A DNA stretch of 64,000 nucleotides from an uncultured Alphaproteobacteria bacterium (GTDB taxonomy: Bacteria; Pseudomonadota; Alphaproteobacteria; HIMB59). The stretch lies in NCBI GenBank assembly GCA_902521155.1, contig CABYQR010000001.1, forward strand, positions 124,001 to 188,000, written 5' to 3'. The position numbers were made by a program, and so were the translations under genes. Numbering within the stretch: the first letter of the stretch is position 1; each line of letters opens with the position of its first letter. This document shows, piece after piece, positions 33,730 through 43,199 of the stretch. The notes beneath the pieces were generated by a model that saw nothing but the letters and a program-made list of their open reading frames with translations, had not been told where the DNA came from and did no database searches.

Positions 33730-35811
33730 ATGAGATTTCAAAAAAACGTAATAAACAACTGGAATAATAGTTATAACAAATTATCTAAAATTGATCAGCT
33801 TATCTTAAGGTCTAATTTATTGGGAAGTGATTTAAAAGTTACTAACTTTGGAGGAGGGAATACTTCCTCTAAGATTTCTATGAAAGACCCAATAACAAAA
33901 AAGAATGAAACTATTCTTTATGTAAAAGGCTCGGGTGGAGATTTGGGTTCTATTAAAAAAGATGGTTTTGCTAGTCTCTATATGGATAAATTTAATAGTC
34001 TAAAAAATATTTATCGGGGATTTAATTATGAGGATGAGATGGTTGGCTACTATCCTATGTGTACTTTTAACAATAATCCTAGAGCTGCTAGTATTGATAC
34101 TCCCCTTCACGCCTATGTTCCTTATCCAGAAGTAGATCATACCCACCCTGATTCAATTATTGCGCTAGCAACAATGAAGAATGGGAGAGATATAATTAAA
34201 AAAGTTTATGGGGATAGTATGGGATGGTTAGATTGGCAAAGACCTGGATTTGACCTTGGATTAAAAATGGAGAGTTTAATTCATAAAAATAAAAATATTA
34301 TTGGAATTGTTCTCGGCCACCACGGATTATTTACATGGGCAAATACAAACAAGGAATGTTATTCAAACTCAATAGAGCTAATTAAGAAAGCTCAAACCTA
34401 TTTAAATAATAAAATTAAAAAATACTCTTTTGGAAAACCTATTTATAAGAATAAATCAAATTCTGATTTTGAGTTAAAATTAATAACTACAATTCGAGGA
34501 AGTCTATCCAAAGAAAACTCCAAAATTCTTCATTTAGATAAATCAGATATTGCTCTAGAATTTGTTAATTCAGAGAATTTAAAAAAGGTAGCAGCTATTG
34601 GTACTTCGTGCCCAGATCATTTCCTTAGGACAAAAAGATTGCCTATGGTTCTTCCCTCATTAAGCGATCTAACTAAAAATGAAAATAAAATTGATAGTGT
34701 TATTCAAAGTCATTTAGATAAATATAAAGTTGATTATACAAAATATTATAACAGAAACAAAAGCAAGGGATCGCCCGCACTTCGTGATCCATACCCTGTG
34801 ATTATTTTAATACCAGAATATGGAATGATGTCTTTTGCTAAAAATAAATCAACAGCCCGTGTCTCTAGTGAGTTTTTTTGTAATGCTATGAATGTCATGA
34901 AAGGCGCAGAAGGTGTCGATAAATACACAGGTCTTAGTGAAAAGGAAGCATTTAGAATTGAATATTGGGAGCTAGAAGAAGCCAAATTGAGGAGAATGCC
35001 AAAAGAAAAGGAATTAGCTGGAAAAGTTGCTCTTATTACTGGTGCTGCTGGAGGGATAGGATCGGCTACTGCTAGAAAATTTCTTAGTGAAGGTTGCTGT
35101 GTTATTTTAACTGATATTGATAAAAAAGCACTTAAAGCAAAGCATGATGAATTCAGTCAAGATTATGGTAAAGATGTCGTCCACTCCATATTGATGGATG
35201 TAACCAATGAAAGTGATGTAAAAGAAGCAGTCTCTAAAAGCGTTAATACTTTTGGAGGAATAGATATTCTAGTTGCAAATGCAGGTTTTTCATCTGCTGC
35301 ATTATTTGAAAATACATCTTCCAAACTTTGGGATAAAAATATGGATATTCTAGCTAAAGGAAGCTTTTTAATAAGTAGAGAAGTTTATCAAAAAATGATT
35401 GAACAAAATAATGGTGGCTCAATTATTTTTATTGCAAGTAAAAATAGTTTAAATGCTTCAAAAGGAGCTTCAGCATATAGTGTAGCCAAAAGTTCTTTAC
35501 TTCATCTTTCAAGATCAATTGCTCTAGAAGGGTCGGCTCATAAAATACGATCAAATGTAGTAAATCCTGATGCTGTCATTCAAGGATCAAGAATATGGCA
35601 AGGGGAATGGAAAAAACAAAGAGCTGCTAGTAATAAAATAAGTGTAAAAAATGTGGAAGACTTTTATAAAAATAGAAGCCTATTAAAAGTGAGTATATTG
35701 CCCGAAGATATAGCTGAAGGTATTTACTTCTTTGCTAGCTCTAAATCAAAAAAATCAACAGGAAATATTATCAATATTGATGGAGGTAATATAACATCAT
35801 TTACCAGATGA
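33730..35811 (+). CDS. rhaD: Bifunctional rhamnulose-1-phosphate aldolase / short-chain dehydrogenase (RhaD)
   Basis: A 693-residue fusion. The N-terminal 400 residues are a class-II aldolase/adducin domain with zinc-type histidines His127, His137 and His139 (HAYVPYPEVDHTHPD) and GHHGLFTW near 196. The C-terminal 260 residues are an SDR domain with GAAGGIG near 437, NAGFSS near 518, and YSVAKSS near 585. Known homologues cleave L-rhamnulose-1-phosphate to DHAP and L-lactaldehyde and oxidise the latter to L-lactate. The L-lactate dehydrogenase two genes downstream fits this. The stop overlaps the kinase start. Confidence 0.92.
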   Translation: MRFQKNVINNWNNSYNKLSKIDQLILRSNLLGSDLKVTNFGGGNTSSKISMKDPITKKNETILYVKGSGGDLGSIKKDGFASLYMDKFNSLKNIYRGFNYEDEMVGYYPMCTFNNNPRAASIDTPLHAYVPYPEVDHTHPDSIIALATMKNGRDIIKKVYGDSMGWLDWQRPGFDLGLKMESLIHKNKNIIGIVLGHHGLFTWANTNKECYSNSIELIKKAQTYLNNKIKKYSFGKPIYKNKSNSDFELKLITTIRGSLSKENSKILHLDKSDIALEFVNSENLKKVAAIGTSCPDHFLRTKRLPMVLPSLSDLTKNENKIDSVIQSHLDKYKVDYTKYYNRNKSKGSPALRDPYPVIILIPEYGMMSFAKNKSTARVSSEFFCNAMNVMKGAEGVDKYTGLSEKEAFRIEYWELEEAKLRRMPKEKELAGKVALITGAAGGIGSATARKFLSEGCCVILTDIDKKALKAKHDEFSQDYGKDVVHSILMDVTNESDVKEAVSKSVNTFGGIDILVANAGFSSAALFENTSSKLWDKNMDILAKGSFLISREVYQKMIEQNNGGSIIFIASKNSLNASKGASAYSVAKSSLLHLSRSIALEGSAHKIRSNVVNPDAVIQGSRIWQGEWKKQRAASNKISVKNVEDFYKNRSLLKVSILPEDIAEGIYFFASSKSKKSTGNIINIDGGNITSFTR

Positions 35812-37184
35812 TGTCTGCTTCTAAGAAACTAAATATTGTCCTCGATATTGGAAAGACTAACGTTAAATTAACTTTTGTTAATAGTCTTACCAATCAAACT
35901 GTTCATTCTTTTAGAACCAAACAAAAGAATGTCACTAGGCTTGGTATAAGAATTCTTGATTCCAATTTAATTTATGAGTGGGCCTATAAACAAATAGAAT
36001 TAATTGGAAAAAAATATGTTTTAGATAAATTTGTCTGTACAGCCCATGGGACCTCAATTGCTCTTATTGGACATGATAATCAAGAGCTTCTGGCTTGCAC
36101 TGATTACGAATATAAATTTGATAAATTCGTTGATAAATATAAAGAAATTGCTCCTAAATTTAGTGAGAGTTTCACTCCATTTCTTGAAAATGGATTAAAT
36201 ATTGGCCAACAACTTTTCTATCTGTATAAAAAAAATCCGAAACTTATAAGAAATACAAAATATATCCTAAGCTATCCTCAATATATTGTATGGAAATTAT
36301 CAGGTATTTTTTCTTCTGAAATTTCTTATTTGGGTTGCCACACTCATTTGTGGGATTTTAGAAAAAATAAACTCTCCTCTTTTGTAAAGAAACTTAAATT
36401 AGAAAATAAATTTCCCCCTATGAAAAAAGCATGGGAAGTTATAGGTCAAAAAAAAATTGCTAATTCAAACTTACAAATTGCAAATGGTGTTCATGATAGT
36501 AATGCCTCTTATTTATATTTTAAAAATTCAGATATCAGAAATTTTACTTTGGTGACAACAGGAACTTGGTACATCATATTCAATCAAAAAGCTTCTTTGA
36601 CACATCTAAACCCAAATCTAGATATGTTAGCTAATATTGACGTTTTTGGAAAACCTGTTCCCACTATAAGATTTATGGGAGGCAGAGAATATGACTACTT
36701 AATAAAAAAATTCAAAATTACGATAAATACAAAAGCTCTTAAAAATTTCGACTATAATGATTACTTAATTTATCCTAGCTACGCTTCAGGAGGTGCATTT
36801 GCAAATAAAAAAATTAATATAAATTTGTTTAAAAAACTTAATAGAGGTCAAATTTATTATTTAATTTGTTTATATATTGCTTTCGTAATTAACTTTTGTT
36901 TAAACACAATCAAATCTTCTAATACTATAATTCTAGATGGCCCAATTACAAAAAATATTACTATTATGAAAATACTCTCTTCTCTGAGAGAGAAACAGCT
37001 TGTTCTTAAAAACAAAAAAGAAATAGGCACAACACTAGGAGCAACAAATTTATTTAATATAAACAAAAAAAATAAACTACAGACAATTACAATCTCAAAA
37101 TATCAAAACAAATCTCTAAAGTCTCTTTATCAGCTTTGGGAGAAAAACCTGTATAGGAAAGAATTATTTAGTCATTCTAAATAA
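35808..37184 (+). CDS. rhaK: FGGY-family carbohydrate kinase, rhamnulokinase (RhaK-like)
   Basis: A 458-residue FGGY kinase that should phosphorylate L-rhamnulose at O1. DIGKTNVKLTF at 13-23 is the phosphate-1 loop, TTGTWYI near 250 the phosphate-2/adenosine region, and GPITKN near 380 and GTTLGA near 410 the C-terminal ATP-binding blocks. Its start (ATGATG) overlaps the rhaD stop, so it is coupled. The sequence is unusually lysine/isoleucine-rich and divergent from enteric RhaB, as in rhizobial RhaK. No second sugar kinase is near, which supports the assignment. Confidence 0.88.
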   Translation: MMSASKKLNIVLDIGKTNVKLTFVNSLTNQTVHSFRTKQKNVTRLGIRILDSNLIYEWAYKQIELIGKKYVLDKFVCTAHGTSIALIGHDNQELLACTDYEYKFDKFVDKYKEIAPKFSESFTPFLENGLNIGQQLFYLYKKNPKLIRNTKYILSYPQYIVWKLSGIFSSEISYLGCHTHLWDFRKNKLSSFVKKLKLENKFPPMKKAWEVIGQKKIANSNLQIANGVHDSNASYLYFKNSDIRNFTLVTTGTWYIIFNQKASLTHLNPNLDMLANIDVFGKPVPTIRFMGGREYDYLIKKFKITINTKALKNFDYNDYLIYPSYASGGAFANKKININLFKKLNRGQIYYLICLYIAFVINFCLNTIKSSNTIILDGPITKNITIMKILSSLREKQLVLKNKKEIGTTLGATNLFNINKKNKLQTITISKYQNKSLKSLYQLWEKNLYRKELFSHSK

Positions 37185-37201
37185 TTGTTTACAATAACAT
37201 C

Positions 37202-38359
37202 ATGTTTAACAGCATCAAAAATTGTCATAACTTTGAGGATTTTCGCAATCTAGCAAAAAAAAGACTTCCCTCTCCTGTTTTTCATTACATTGATGGTGCT
37301 GCTGATGATGAAGTAACTTACAAAAGAAATACTGAAGCTTATGAAAATTGTGACTTAGTTCCCAATGTTTTAACAGGAGTTAAAGACATTGATATGTCTA
37401 CAACTATAATGGGCCAGAAAATAGATATGCCAATTTATTGTGCCCCCACTGCTTTGCAAAGATTATTTCACCCTGACGGAGAAATAGGAGTAGGTTTAGC
37501 AGCAGAAAAATTTGGGACTATGTTTGGGGTTTCCTCTTTAGGCACAGCCAGTATTCAAGAAATTTCTAAATTAATTTCAACGCCAAAATTATTTCAACTC
37601 TATGTCCACAAAGACGAAGGACTCAATAACTACTTAATTGATCAATGCAAAGAACACAATTTTGACACAATGGCCATAACCGTTGACTCTTCTGTCGGGG
37701 GTAACAGAGAAAGAGATTTATATACAGGATTTACTATCCCTTTAAATTTATCTTTAAAAAGTATTATGAGTTTTGCTACTCATCCTGCATGGGCGTTTAA
37801 CTATTTTACTAAACCAAAGTGGGAGTTGAGCAATTTGAATAAGCACGTTACTGAAGGAACAAACCTTATGACTAGCGTAGGGGACTATTTTACAAAAATG
37901 TTAGATAGATCACTATCTTGGAAAAAAGTTGAAGATATAAATAAAAAATGGGGAAGACCTCTGGCAATCAAAGGTATTATGTCTGTGGAAGATGCTAAGA
38001 AGGCAGTAGATGTAGGGGCATCAGCTATCATGATATCTAATCATGGCGGTAGACAATTAGATGGATCTAGATCACCTTTTGATCAACTTGAAGAAATTGT
38101 TAATGCGGTGGGCGATAAAATAGATGTTATATGTGAAGGAGGGATTAAACGAGGCACTCATATCCTGAAAGCCCTCTCCTTAGGAGCAAAAGCATGCTCA
38201 GGAGGTAGGATGTATTTATACGCGCTAGCTGCTGGTGGCCAAAAAGGTGTAGAAATCGCATTAAGTAATTTAAAGAAAGAAATTGAAAGAGATATGATTT
38301 TAATGGGAGTATCTAATATTAAAGATCTTTCAAAAAATAATTTGAGGTTTCGAGTCTGA
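37202..38359 (+). CDS. lldD: FMN-dependent L-lactate dehydrogenase (LldD-like alpha-hydroxyacid oxidase family)
   Basis: A 385-residue flavoprotein of the alpha-hydroxyacid dehydrogenase family. YIDGAADDE at 29-37, the FMN-binding CAPTALQRLFHPDGE block near 80-94 and the catalytic SNHGGRQLDGSRSP near 280 (His and Arg) are all present. A divergent 180-240 loop matches membrane-associated members. It would oxidise the L-lactate made by RhaD to pyruvate, passing electrons to quinone. It starts 17 bp after rhaK. Other 2-hydroxyacids (mandelate, glycolate) are alternatives but fit the context less well. Confidence 0.87.
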   Translation: MFNSIKNCHNFEDFRNLAKKRLPSPVFHYIDGAADDEVTYKRNTEAYENCDLVPNVLTGVKDIDMSTTIMGQKIDMPIYCAPTALQRLFHPDGEIGVGLAAEKFGTMFGVSSLGTASIQEISKLISTPKLFQLYVHKDEGLNNYLIDQCKEHNFDTMAITVDSSVGGNRERDLYTGFTIPLNLSLKSIMSFATHPAWAFNYFTKPKWELSNLNKHVTEGTNLMTSVGDYFTKMLDRSLSWKKVEDINKKWGRPLAIKGIMSVEDAKKAVDVGASAIMISNHGGRQLDGSRSPFDQLEEIVNAVGDKIDVICEGGIKRGTHILKALSLGAKACSGGRMYLYALAAGGQKGVEIALSNLKKEIERDMILMGVSNIKDLSKNNLRFRV

Positions 38360-38369
38360 TTTTTATTAA

Positions 38370-38387
38370 GAAAAAATATATTTTTTC
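38370..38387. terminator. AT-only palindrome between convergent lldD and secreted-protein genes
   Basis: GAAAAAATATATTTTTTC is a perfect 18-bp palindrome just after the lldD stop. It ends in a T-run on both strands and may give weak bidirectional termination. With no GC stem it is not convincing. Confidence 0.35.
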
Positions 38388-38423
38388 ACGCTATTTTTAA
38401 AGTAATCACAAGTTTAGATTAAG

Positions 38424-38996
38424 TTATTTTGTTAATTGTTTGATCAAAATATTCAGGTCAAATATAAATTCTTTTTGATTTATTGACGTTCTCATAAAAG
38501 TCGAGCATTGATGATTGATAAAATTTTTATCTAAAAAAGAAATTACATTTTCTTCACCTTTCCATATGTTGCTGTAATCTCTGGCAGCATCAAAGAAGGC
38601 CTTAATAGATTCTTCCTCACAATTATCCCAGAATGCCGGGCAATAGTTTTTACCTTGCTTAAATAAATTAATATAGGCATCCAAAATAATAACTTCAAAA
38701 TTTGGATAATTTACTTTTGCATATTTGCTAACATCATTATTTTCTATATCTGTAATAAATTGTTTTTTTTTAGAGTCATAGAATAAATCAAAATCTAGCT
38801 GAGAAGAACCTGGAAGATTTTTATTGAAAAAATCTTTTATTAAATCTCTTCTCTTCTCTTCTTCAATGGGATCAAGGGACCAGTAAAGTTCCTCGAAATA
38901 ACCTACACAATAATTTTTTTGATAATCAAGATCTGAACCAAAAGCCTTTAAATTAAATAAAATAATCATAAGAAATAAAAACATTCTTAACATCAT
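38424..38996 (-). CDS. Secreted hypothetical protein
   Basis: A 190-residue protein with a signal peptide (residues 1-20, cleavage likely after AFGS or FGS). The mature part is acidic and aromatic-rich, with cysteines near 29, 118, 123 and 160 that could form disulfides in the periplasm. I recognise no family. Its start overlaps the stop of the DadA-like gene by 4 bp, so it is co-transcribed. A second ATG one codon later is also possible. Confidence 0.65.
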   Translation of the reverse strand: MMLRMFLFLMIILFNLKAFGSDLDYQKNYCVGYFEELYWSLDPIEEEKRRDLIKDFFNKNLPGSSQLDFDLFYDSKKKQFITDIENNDVSKYAKVNYPNFEVIILDAYINLFKQGKNYCPAFWDNCEEESIKAFFDAARDYSNIWKGEENVISFLDKNFINHQCSTFMRTSINQKEFIFDLNILIKQLTK

Positions 38997-40216
38997 TTTA
39001 TAAACCTATTTATTTCTAGTGCTTTATTGTCAAATTTATCATTATTAATTAGTCCAGTAACAATTTTTCCTGTAATTGGTCCTAATGTCCAACCTAGGTG
39101 ATTATGACCAAATGCGTAATAGAGATTATCAAACTTTGAGGATTTACTTATTACAGGAAGACAGTCCGGAAGTGTAGGTCTGTAACCCAACCAAGTATTT
39201 TGGTAATCTTGAAGTTTAGGAATTAATTTTCTAGCATTATTATTTATAAAATTTATTCGAGATTGATTAATTTGATCTGTGTTGCCCGCTAACTCTACTG
39301 TCCCAGCTGCTCTGATGCCGTATTCTAAGGGCGTAAGATACATACCTGATTCTACCAAACATGTTGGACGTGAAAGGTATTCTTGCATTCCTAAATACTC
39401 AACGTGATAGCCCCTTTCAGTCTCAAGAGGTATTGTTTTTCCCTCTATTTCTTTGACTAATTCTTTAGAAAAAGCACCACAGCAAATAACTAAATCATCA
39501 TAATTTTGGCTATTAATGTTAAATTTTTTATCTTCATTATTCACTGATGAGACTCTTTCTTGGATAAATAATCCATTTTTTTCAATAAATTTATTAAAAA
39601 GCTTCTTCAAAATCTTATCAGGATTCAAGGTATGACAAGCTTTTGGAAAATACCAACCTCCTTTTATTTTATCACTCAAATTTGGTTCTAAATCGTGTAT
39701 TTCGTGTTTGGAGATATTAATTTGTTCAACATTGTTAAGTTGCCTTACTTTAATTTGAGCATTTGAAGGTTGTTCCTTTTGTTTCATCCAAACATATAAA
39801 GTGCCCTTATGTGTAATAAGCTCGTTAGCATTTATTTCAGAGAGTAAGGACTGGTATGTTGGAAGAGCGTCCTTCAAAAGACCTGCCATTGTTTTAGCGG
39901 TAAAATTCATAGAAGTGACATTACAGTTTTTTAAAAATTGAGTAGCCCAAGGAAGCAATGATGGAATATAAGTCCAACTAATAGCTAAAGGAGAGTCTTT
40001 ATAAAATAAATATCGAAATAAATTTTTCCAAACATCAGGTTGATTGAGAGCGGGGATTCCATAATCAGCTATTACACTAGCATGACCACGAGAAGTTCCT
40101 GAGCCTGGATTATTTTGATCATAAAGAGTTACTTGATGCCCAGAGGATTGTAGGTAATAGGATGTGCTTAACCCAACGATACCTGCCCCAACGACTGCAA
40201 TTTTTTTTTGTGACAT
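38993..40216 (-). CDS. FAD-dependent D-amino-acid dehydrogenase-like oxidoreductase (DadA family)
   Basis: A 407-residue DAO-fold flavoprotein. GAGIVGLSTSYYL at 10-22 binds FAD; SGTSRGHASVIADYGIPALNQP follows as in DadA (ANAG..S.....PW..P). The C-terminal FGHNHLGWTLGPITGK is the typical GH.g.GwT...a.G..l block. It would deaminate D-amino acids using a quinone acceptor. The overlap with the downstream secreted-protein gene implies an operon. Related glycine or hydroxyproline oxidases cannot be excluded. Confidence 0.87.
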   Translation of the reverse strand: MSQKKIAVVGAGIVGLSTSYYLQSSGHQVTLYDQNNPGSGTSRGHASVIADYGIPALNQPDVWKNLFRYLFYKDSPLAISWTYIPSLLPWATQFLKNCNVTSMNFTAKTMAGLLKDALPTYQSLLSEINANELITHKGTLYVWMKQKEQPSNAQIKVRQLNNVEQINISKHEIHDLEPNLSDKIKGGWYFPKACHTLNPDKILKKLFNKFIEKNGLFIQERVSSVNNEDKKFNINSQNYDDLVICCGAFSKELVKEIEGKTIPLETERGYHVEYLGMQEYLSRPTCLVESGMYLTPLEYGIRAAGTVELAGNTDQINQSRINFINNNARKLIPKLQDYQNTWLGYRPTLPDCLPVISKSSKFDNLYYAFGHNHLGWTLGPITGKIVTGLINNDKFDNKALEINRFIK

Positions 40217-40220
40217 AAAA

Positions 40221-40697
40221 CTAATTTTTTCTTCTATAATCCCAAGGAAAGAGAAATTTCATATTCCACATACCCATTTTTTTTTCTTTTGCATAATCTT
40301 CATCTTTAATAAATTTTTTAGAGTACTTTCTATAAGCAAAAGCATACCCTTGTCTTACCAAATATCTGCTAAGAGACTCGCCATTTACAAAGCATTCTGC
40401 TAATGTCCTATTATATTGGTCTTTTCCTTCTGAGATACATTTAACTTGCTCGAGAGAAGTTTTATCTACCAAAAGACTTTTGGAAGTTTTACCACAAAAA
40501 ACTTCAACACCTTCTGATATGCAAGTTTGATTGATTTCTGGTGCGTCTATGCCACTAAAGCGTATTCTTTCTTCACCAATCTTTATTGTGTCTCCGTCAA
40601 TAATTATTGCTTGGATATCAGCAAAGCACTTTGAGCTGAATAAAAATAATATTAAAAAAATTAATTTAAAATTAAGTTCATTTTTTTTTATAAGCAT
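40221..40697 (-). CDS. Secreted thermonuclease-family (SNase-like) nuclease
   Basis: A 158-residue protein with a hydrophobic signal segment at residues 10-26. IDGDTIKIGEERIRFSGIDAPEINQTC is positioned at 33-59 and contains the catalytic Asp, Arg and Glu of staphylococcal nuclease. DQYNRTLAECFVNGESL further on supplies the second arginine. GYAFAYRKYSK completes the OB-fold signature. Full length for the domain. It would cut DNA and RNA in the periplasm or outside the cell, consistent with nucleotide scavenging. It is 4 bp from the DadA-like gene. Confidence 0.88.
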   Translation of the reverse strand: MLIKKNELNFKLIFLILFLFSSKCFADIQAIIIDGDTIKIGEERIRFSGIDAPEINQTCISEGVEVFCGKTSKSLLVDKTSLEQVKCISEGKDQYNRTLAECFVNGESLSRYLVRQGYAFAYRKYSKKFIKDEDYAKEKKMGMWNMKFLFPWDYRRKN

Positions 40698-40716
40698 GTA
40701 AAGGTAATTGCTAGTG

Positions 40717-41160
40717 CTAGTGACAAGCTATATTATACTTTTTCAACCTCCAGTAGTTATAAGGCCAAGGAAAAACAAACCCCACAAATAGCATTATTGG
40801 TACAACCCACCATGTCAACATTGCTCCACCTGTTAAGACAACATCGGTGATATTCATGGCTGACTCCATGGCTATCATTGAGATGAAGCTCATACCTAGC
40901 GCAGTTTTAATAGCTTGTGATAAATTCATTTTTTGTCTTAATAAAATAATTGTTTCTAAAGCTATACTGGTTAAAAGACCATTTATTATAGCCAATGTCA
41001 TAATGGCCATTGTTGACCAAGGTATTTGGGTGATTTGAAAAAAAAGAATTGTTCCTAAATCTCCTATTGAACAACCAATCAAACACCATTTGGTATTGTG
41101 GGCACTTTGTCTCCAAGTATGCTTGCATTTCCAATGAAATTTTTGTTCTACTGCGCTCAT
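40717..41160 (-). CDS. DUF4396 membrane protein
   Basis: A 147-residue protein with about four membrane segments. The N-terminal HTWRQSAHNTKWCLIGCSIGD region (residues 14-34), with His and two Cys just before and in the first helix, is the signature I associate with DUF4396. A second conserved block is MIAMESAMNITD near 95. Function unknown; the Cys/His residues at a membrane face hint at metal binding. It lies between the 67-residue membrane protein and the nuclease on the same strand, with an ATM1-type exporter upstream. Confidence 0.75.
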   Translation of the reverse strand: MSAVEQKFHWKCKHTWRQSAHNTKWCLIGCSIGDLGTILFFQITQIPWSTMAIMTLAIINGLLTSIALETIILLRQKMNLSQAIKTALGMSFISMIAMESAMNITDVVLTGGAMLTWWVVPIMLFVGFVFPWPYNYWRLKKYNIACH

Positions 41161-41179
41161 GAATTAATTTTATAGAAAG

Positions 41180-41383
41180 TTAGTGTCCACCTGTAAAGAT
41201 CTTCTGACACAGCCAAAAAATTGAATTAAAATTAGACTCATTTCCATAGGCATTTTCGTAAAGAAGGCGAGCTTGTTCTATTTGACCTGTAACAAAGTTA
41301 TAATAATAGAAAGCCCCAAATAAATTAATAAATATCACCGTTACTATTAAAAGAGGAAGTGAAATATTATATTTTTTCTTCAT
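41180..41383 (-). CDS. Small single-pass membrane protein
   Basis: A 67-residue protein with one membrane helix at about residues 9-29, a short loop and a C-terminal FWLCQKIFTGGH containing one Cys and one His. Its start lies 17 bp inside the end of the ABC exporter gene and its stop is 19 bp from the DUF4396 gene. No family recognised. The overlaps argue that it is translated as part of the exporter-DUF4396 transcript. Confidence 0.6.
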   Translation of the reverse strand: MKKKYNISLPLLIVTVIFINLFGAFYYYNFVTGQIEQARLLYENAYGNESNFNSIFWLCQKIFTGGH

Positions 41384-43163
41384 TTACAATATTAATTATA
41401 CTTTTTTGTTTATCCCACATCTCAGCATATTTGCCTTTAATTTGCAAAAGATTTTCATGATTTCCTCTTTCAATAATTTTTCCTTCTTGAAGAACTAAAA
41501 TTTCATCTGCATCAGCTGCTGTAGAAAGACGGTGAGCAATAACTAATGTTGTTTTATTTTGTGAAATTTTTTGAAGGTTTTTTTGAATTTCTTTTTCGGT
41601 AGAACTATCTAGAGCAGAAGTTGCTTCATCAAAAAAATAAATAGCTGGATTTTTTAATATGGCCCTAGCAATTGCAACTCTTTGTTTTTCTCCTCCACTA
41701 AGTTTGAGACCTCTCTCACCAACTAAGGTTTCGTAACCATCAGGAAGGCCTATTACAAACTCATGAATATCTGCACTCTTAGCTGCTTCATAAACTTGAT
41801 CACTTGAAGCAGTTGGATCCCCATAAGAGATATTGTAAAAAATTGTGTCATTAAACAAGACAGTGTCTTGTGGCACTACTCCAATTAGTTTTCTCAAGGA
41901 CTGTTGTGAAATATCTTTAATATTTTGATTGTTGATAAAAATATCTCCTTCTTTTGGGTCATAAAATCGAAATAAAAGCCTACTAATAGTAGACTTTCCA
42001 GCTCCAGTAGGCCCTACCAAAGCTACTTTTTTTCCATTAGGGACATTAAAGCTAATATTTTTTATAATAGTTCTTTTGGGATCATAATCGAAACTAACAT
42101 CTCTAAATTCAATGGAGGCATCTTCGCTAAGTTTTATAGATTGATCGCTATCATTAATATTAGGTTTTTCTTTTAAAAGTGTAAAAAGATTTTCCATATC
42201 AATAAGAGATTGTCTTATCTCACGGTAGACTGTTCCAAAAAAATTCAAGGGTTGATAGAGTTGTAACATATAGGCATTAATGACAACAAAACCACCAATG
42301 CTGATAGCACCTGCCTTAATATCATAAGCTGAAATCATTAACATAATTATGATACCTGCCATAATCACAACTGTTTGAGCAATATTTAAATAACTTAGAG
42401 TGTATTGATTAGTTATAGAGGCAGATTCATACTTTGTTAGAGATTCATTTAATCTGTTAAATTCATGTTCTTCATTATTAAAATATTTTACTGTTTCAAA
42501 ATTTAATAAACTATCAACAAGTTTTGTACTAACTGCATTATCTGCGTCATTCATTTGTCTTCTAAATTTCAATCGCCATTGTGTAATTATAAAAGTAATA
42601 GCTACATATATTCCAATCGTAACAAGGGTAACTAGTGCATATTTAAGTCCATAAATGATAGCTAAAATTCCTGCTACAAAAAAAATTTCAATAATAGTGG
42701 GAATGACATTAAATAAGACATAAGTAAGCAAAAAATTAATTCCTTTTGATCCCCTATCAATAAATTTACTAAGAGCACCAGTTTGTCTACCCAAATGAAA
42801 TTGAAGTGATAGTGAATGAAGATGTTTAAATGTATTAAGAGTTAATTGAGAAATTGCTCTTTGAGTGACCTTAGAAAAAATTGCATTTCTTAGTTCTCCA
42901 AAAACAATTGAGGAAATTCTAACAAATCCATATGAGACTATTAACGCTAAAGGCACAAACATATATAGATTTATTCCCTCTGAAACTTCAGTAAGAGAGT
43001 CAACTGCGTAACCTAGTATAGGCGGGGTCCCAAGGCTTGCTGCCTTTGCTAGTAAAAGACATAAAATAGCCAATAAAACTCTATTTGTAAGAGAATTATT
43101 ATTTTTAGGCCATAAAAAAGGCTTTAAAAGACTGATTGTTTGCTGAAGGATAGATTGGGTCAC
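41367..43163 (-). CDS. ATM1/HMT-type ABC exporter (fused membrane and ATPase domains)
   Basis: A 598-residue half-transporter: six membrane helices in residues 1-320, then an ATPase domain with Walker A GPTGAGKST near 383, signature LSGGEKQR near 484, Walker B IYFFDEATSALD near 505. ETVKYFNNEEHEF near 220 is the hallmark of the mitochondrial ATM1/bacterial AtmA branch, which exports glutathione-linked sulfur or metal complexes. It should work as a homodimer. It lies upstream of a small membrane protein and DUF4396 on the same strand, 36 bp after the LacI-type gene. Confidence 0.9.
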   Translation of the reverse strand: MTQSILQQTISLLKPFLWPKNNNSLTNRVLLAILCLLLAKAASLGTPPILGYAVDSLTEVSEGINLYMFVPLALIVSYGFVRISSIVFGELRNAIFSKVTQRAISQLTLNTFKHLHSLSLQFHLGRQTGALSKFIDRGSKGINFLLTYVLFNVIPTIIEIFFVAGILAIIYGLKYALVTLVTIGIYVAITFIITQWRLKFRRQMNDADNAVSTKLVDSLLNFETVKYFNNEEHEFNRLNESLTKYESASITNQYTLSYLNIAQTVVIMAGIIIMLMISAYDIKAGAISIGGFVVINAYMLQLYQPLNFFGTVYREIRQSLIDMENLFTLLKEKPNINDSDQSIKLSEDASIEFRDVSFDYDPKRTIIKNISFNVPNGKKVALVGPTGAGKSTISRLLFRFYDPKEGDIFINNQNIKDISQQSLRKLIGVVPQDTVLFNDTIFYNISYGDPTASSDQVYEAAKSADIHEFVIGLPDGYETLVGERGLKLSGGEKQRVAIARAILKNPAIYFFDEATSALDSSTEKEIQKNLQKISQNKTTLVIAHRLSTAADADEILVLQEGKIIERGNHENLLQIKGKYAEMWDKQKSIINIVNEEKI

Positions 43164-43199
43164 TACTTATTATATAGGTATGAATTTAGAAATATAAAT

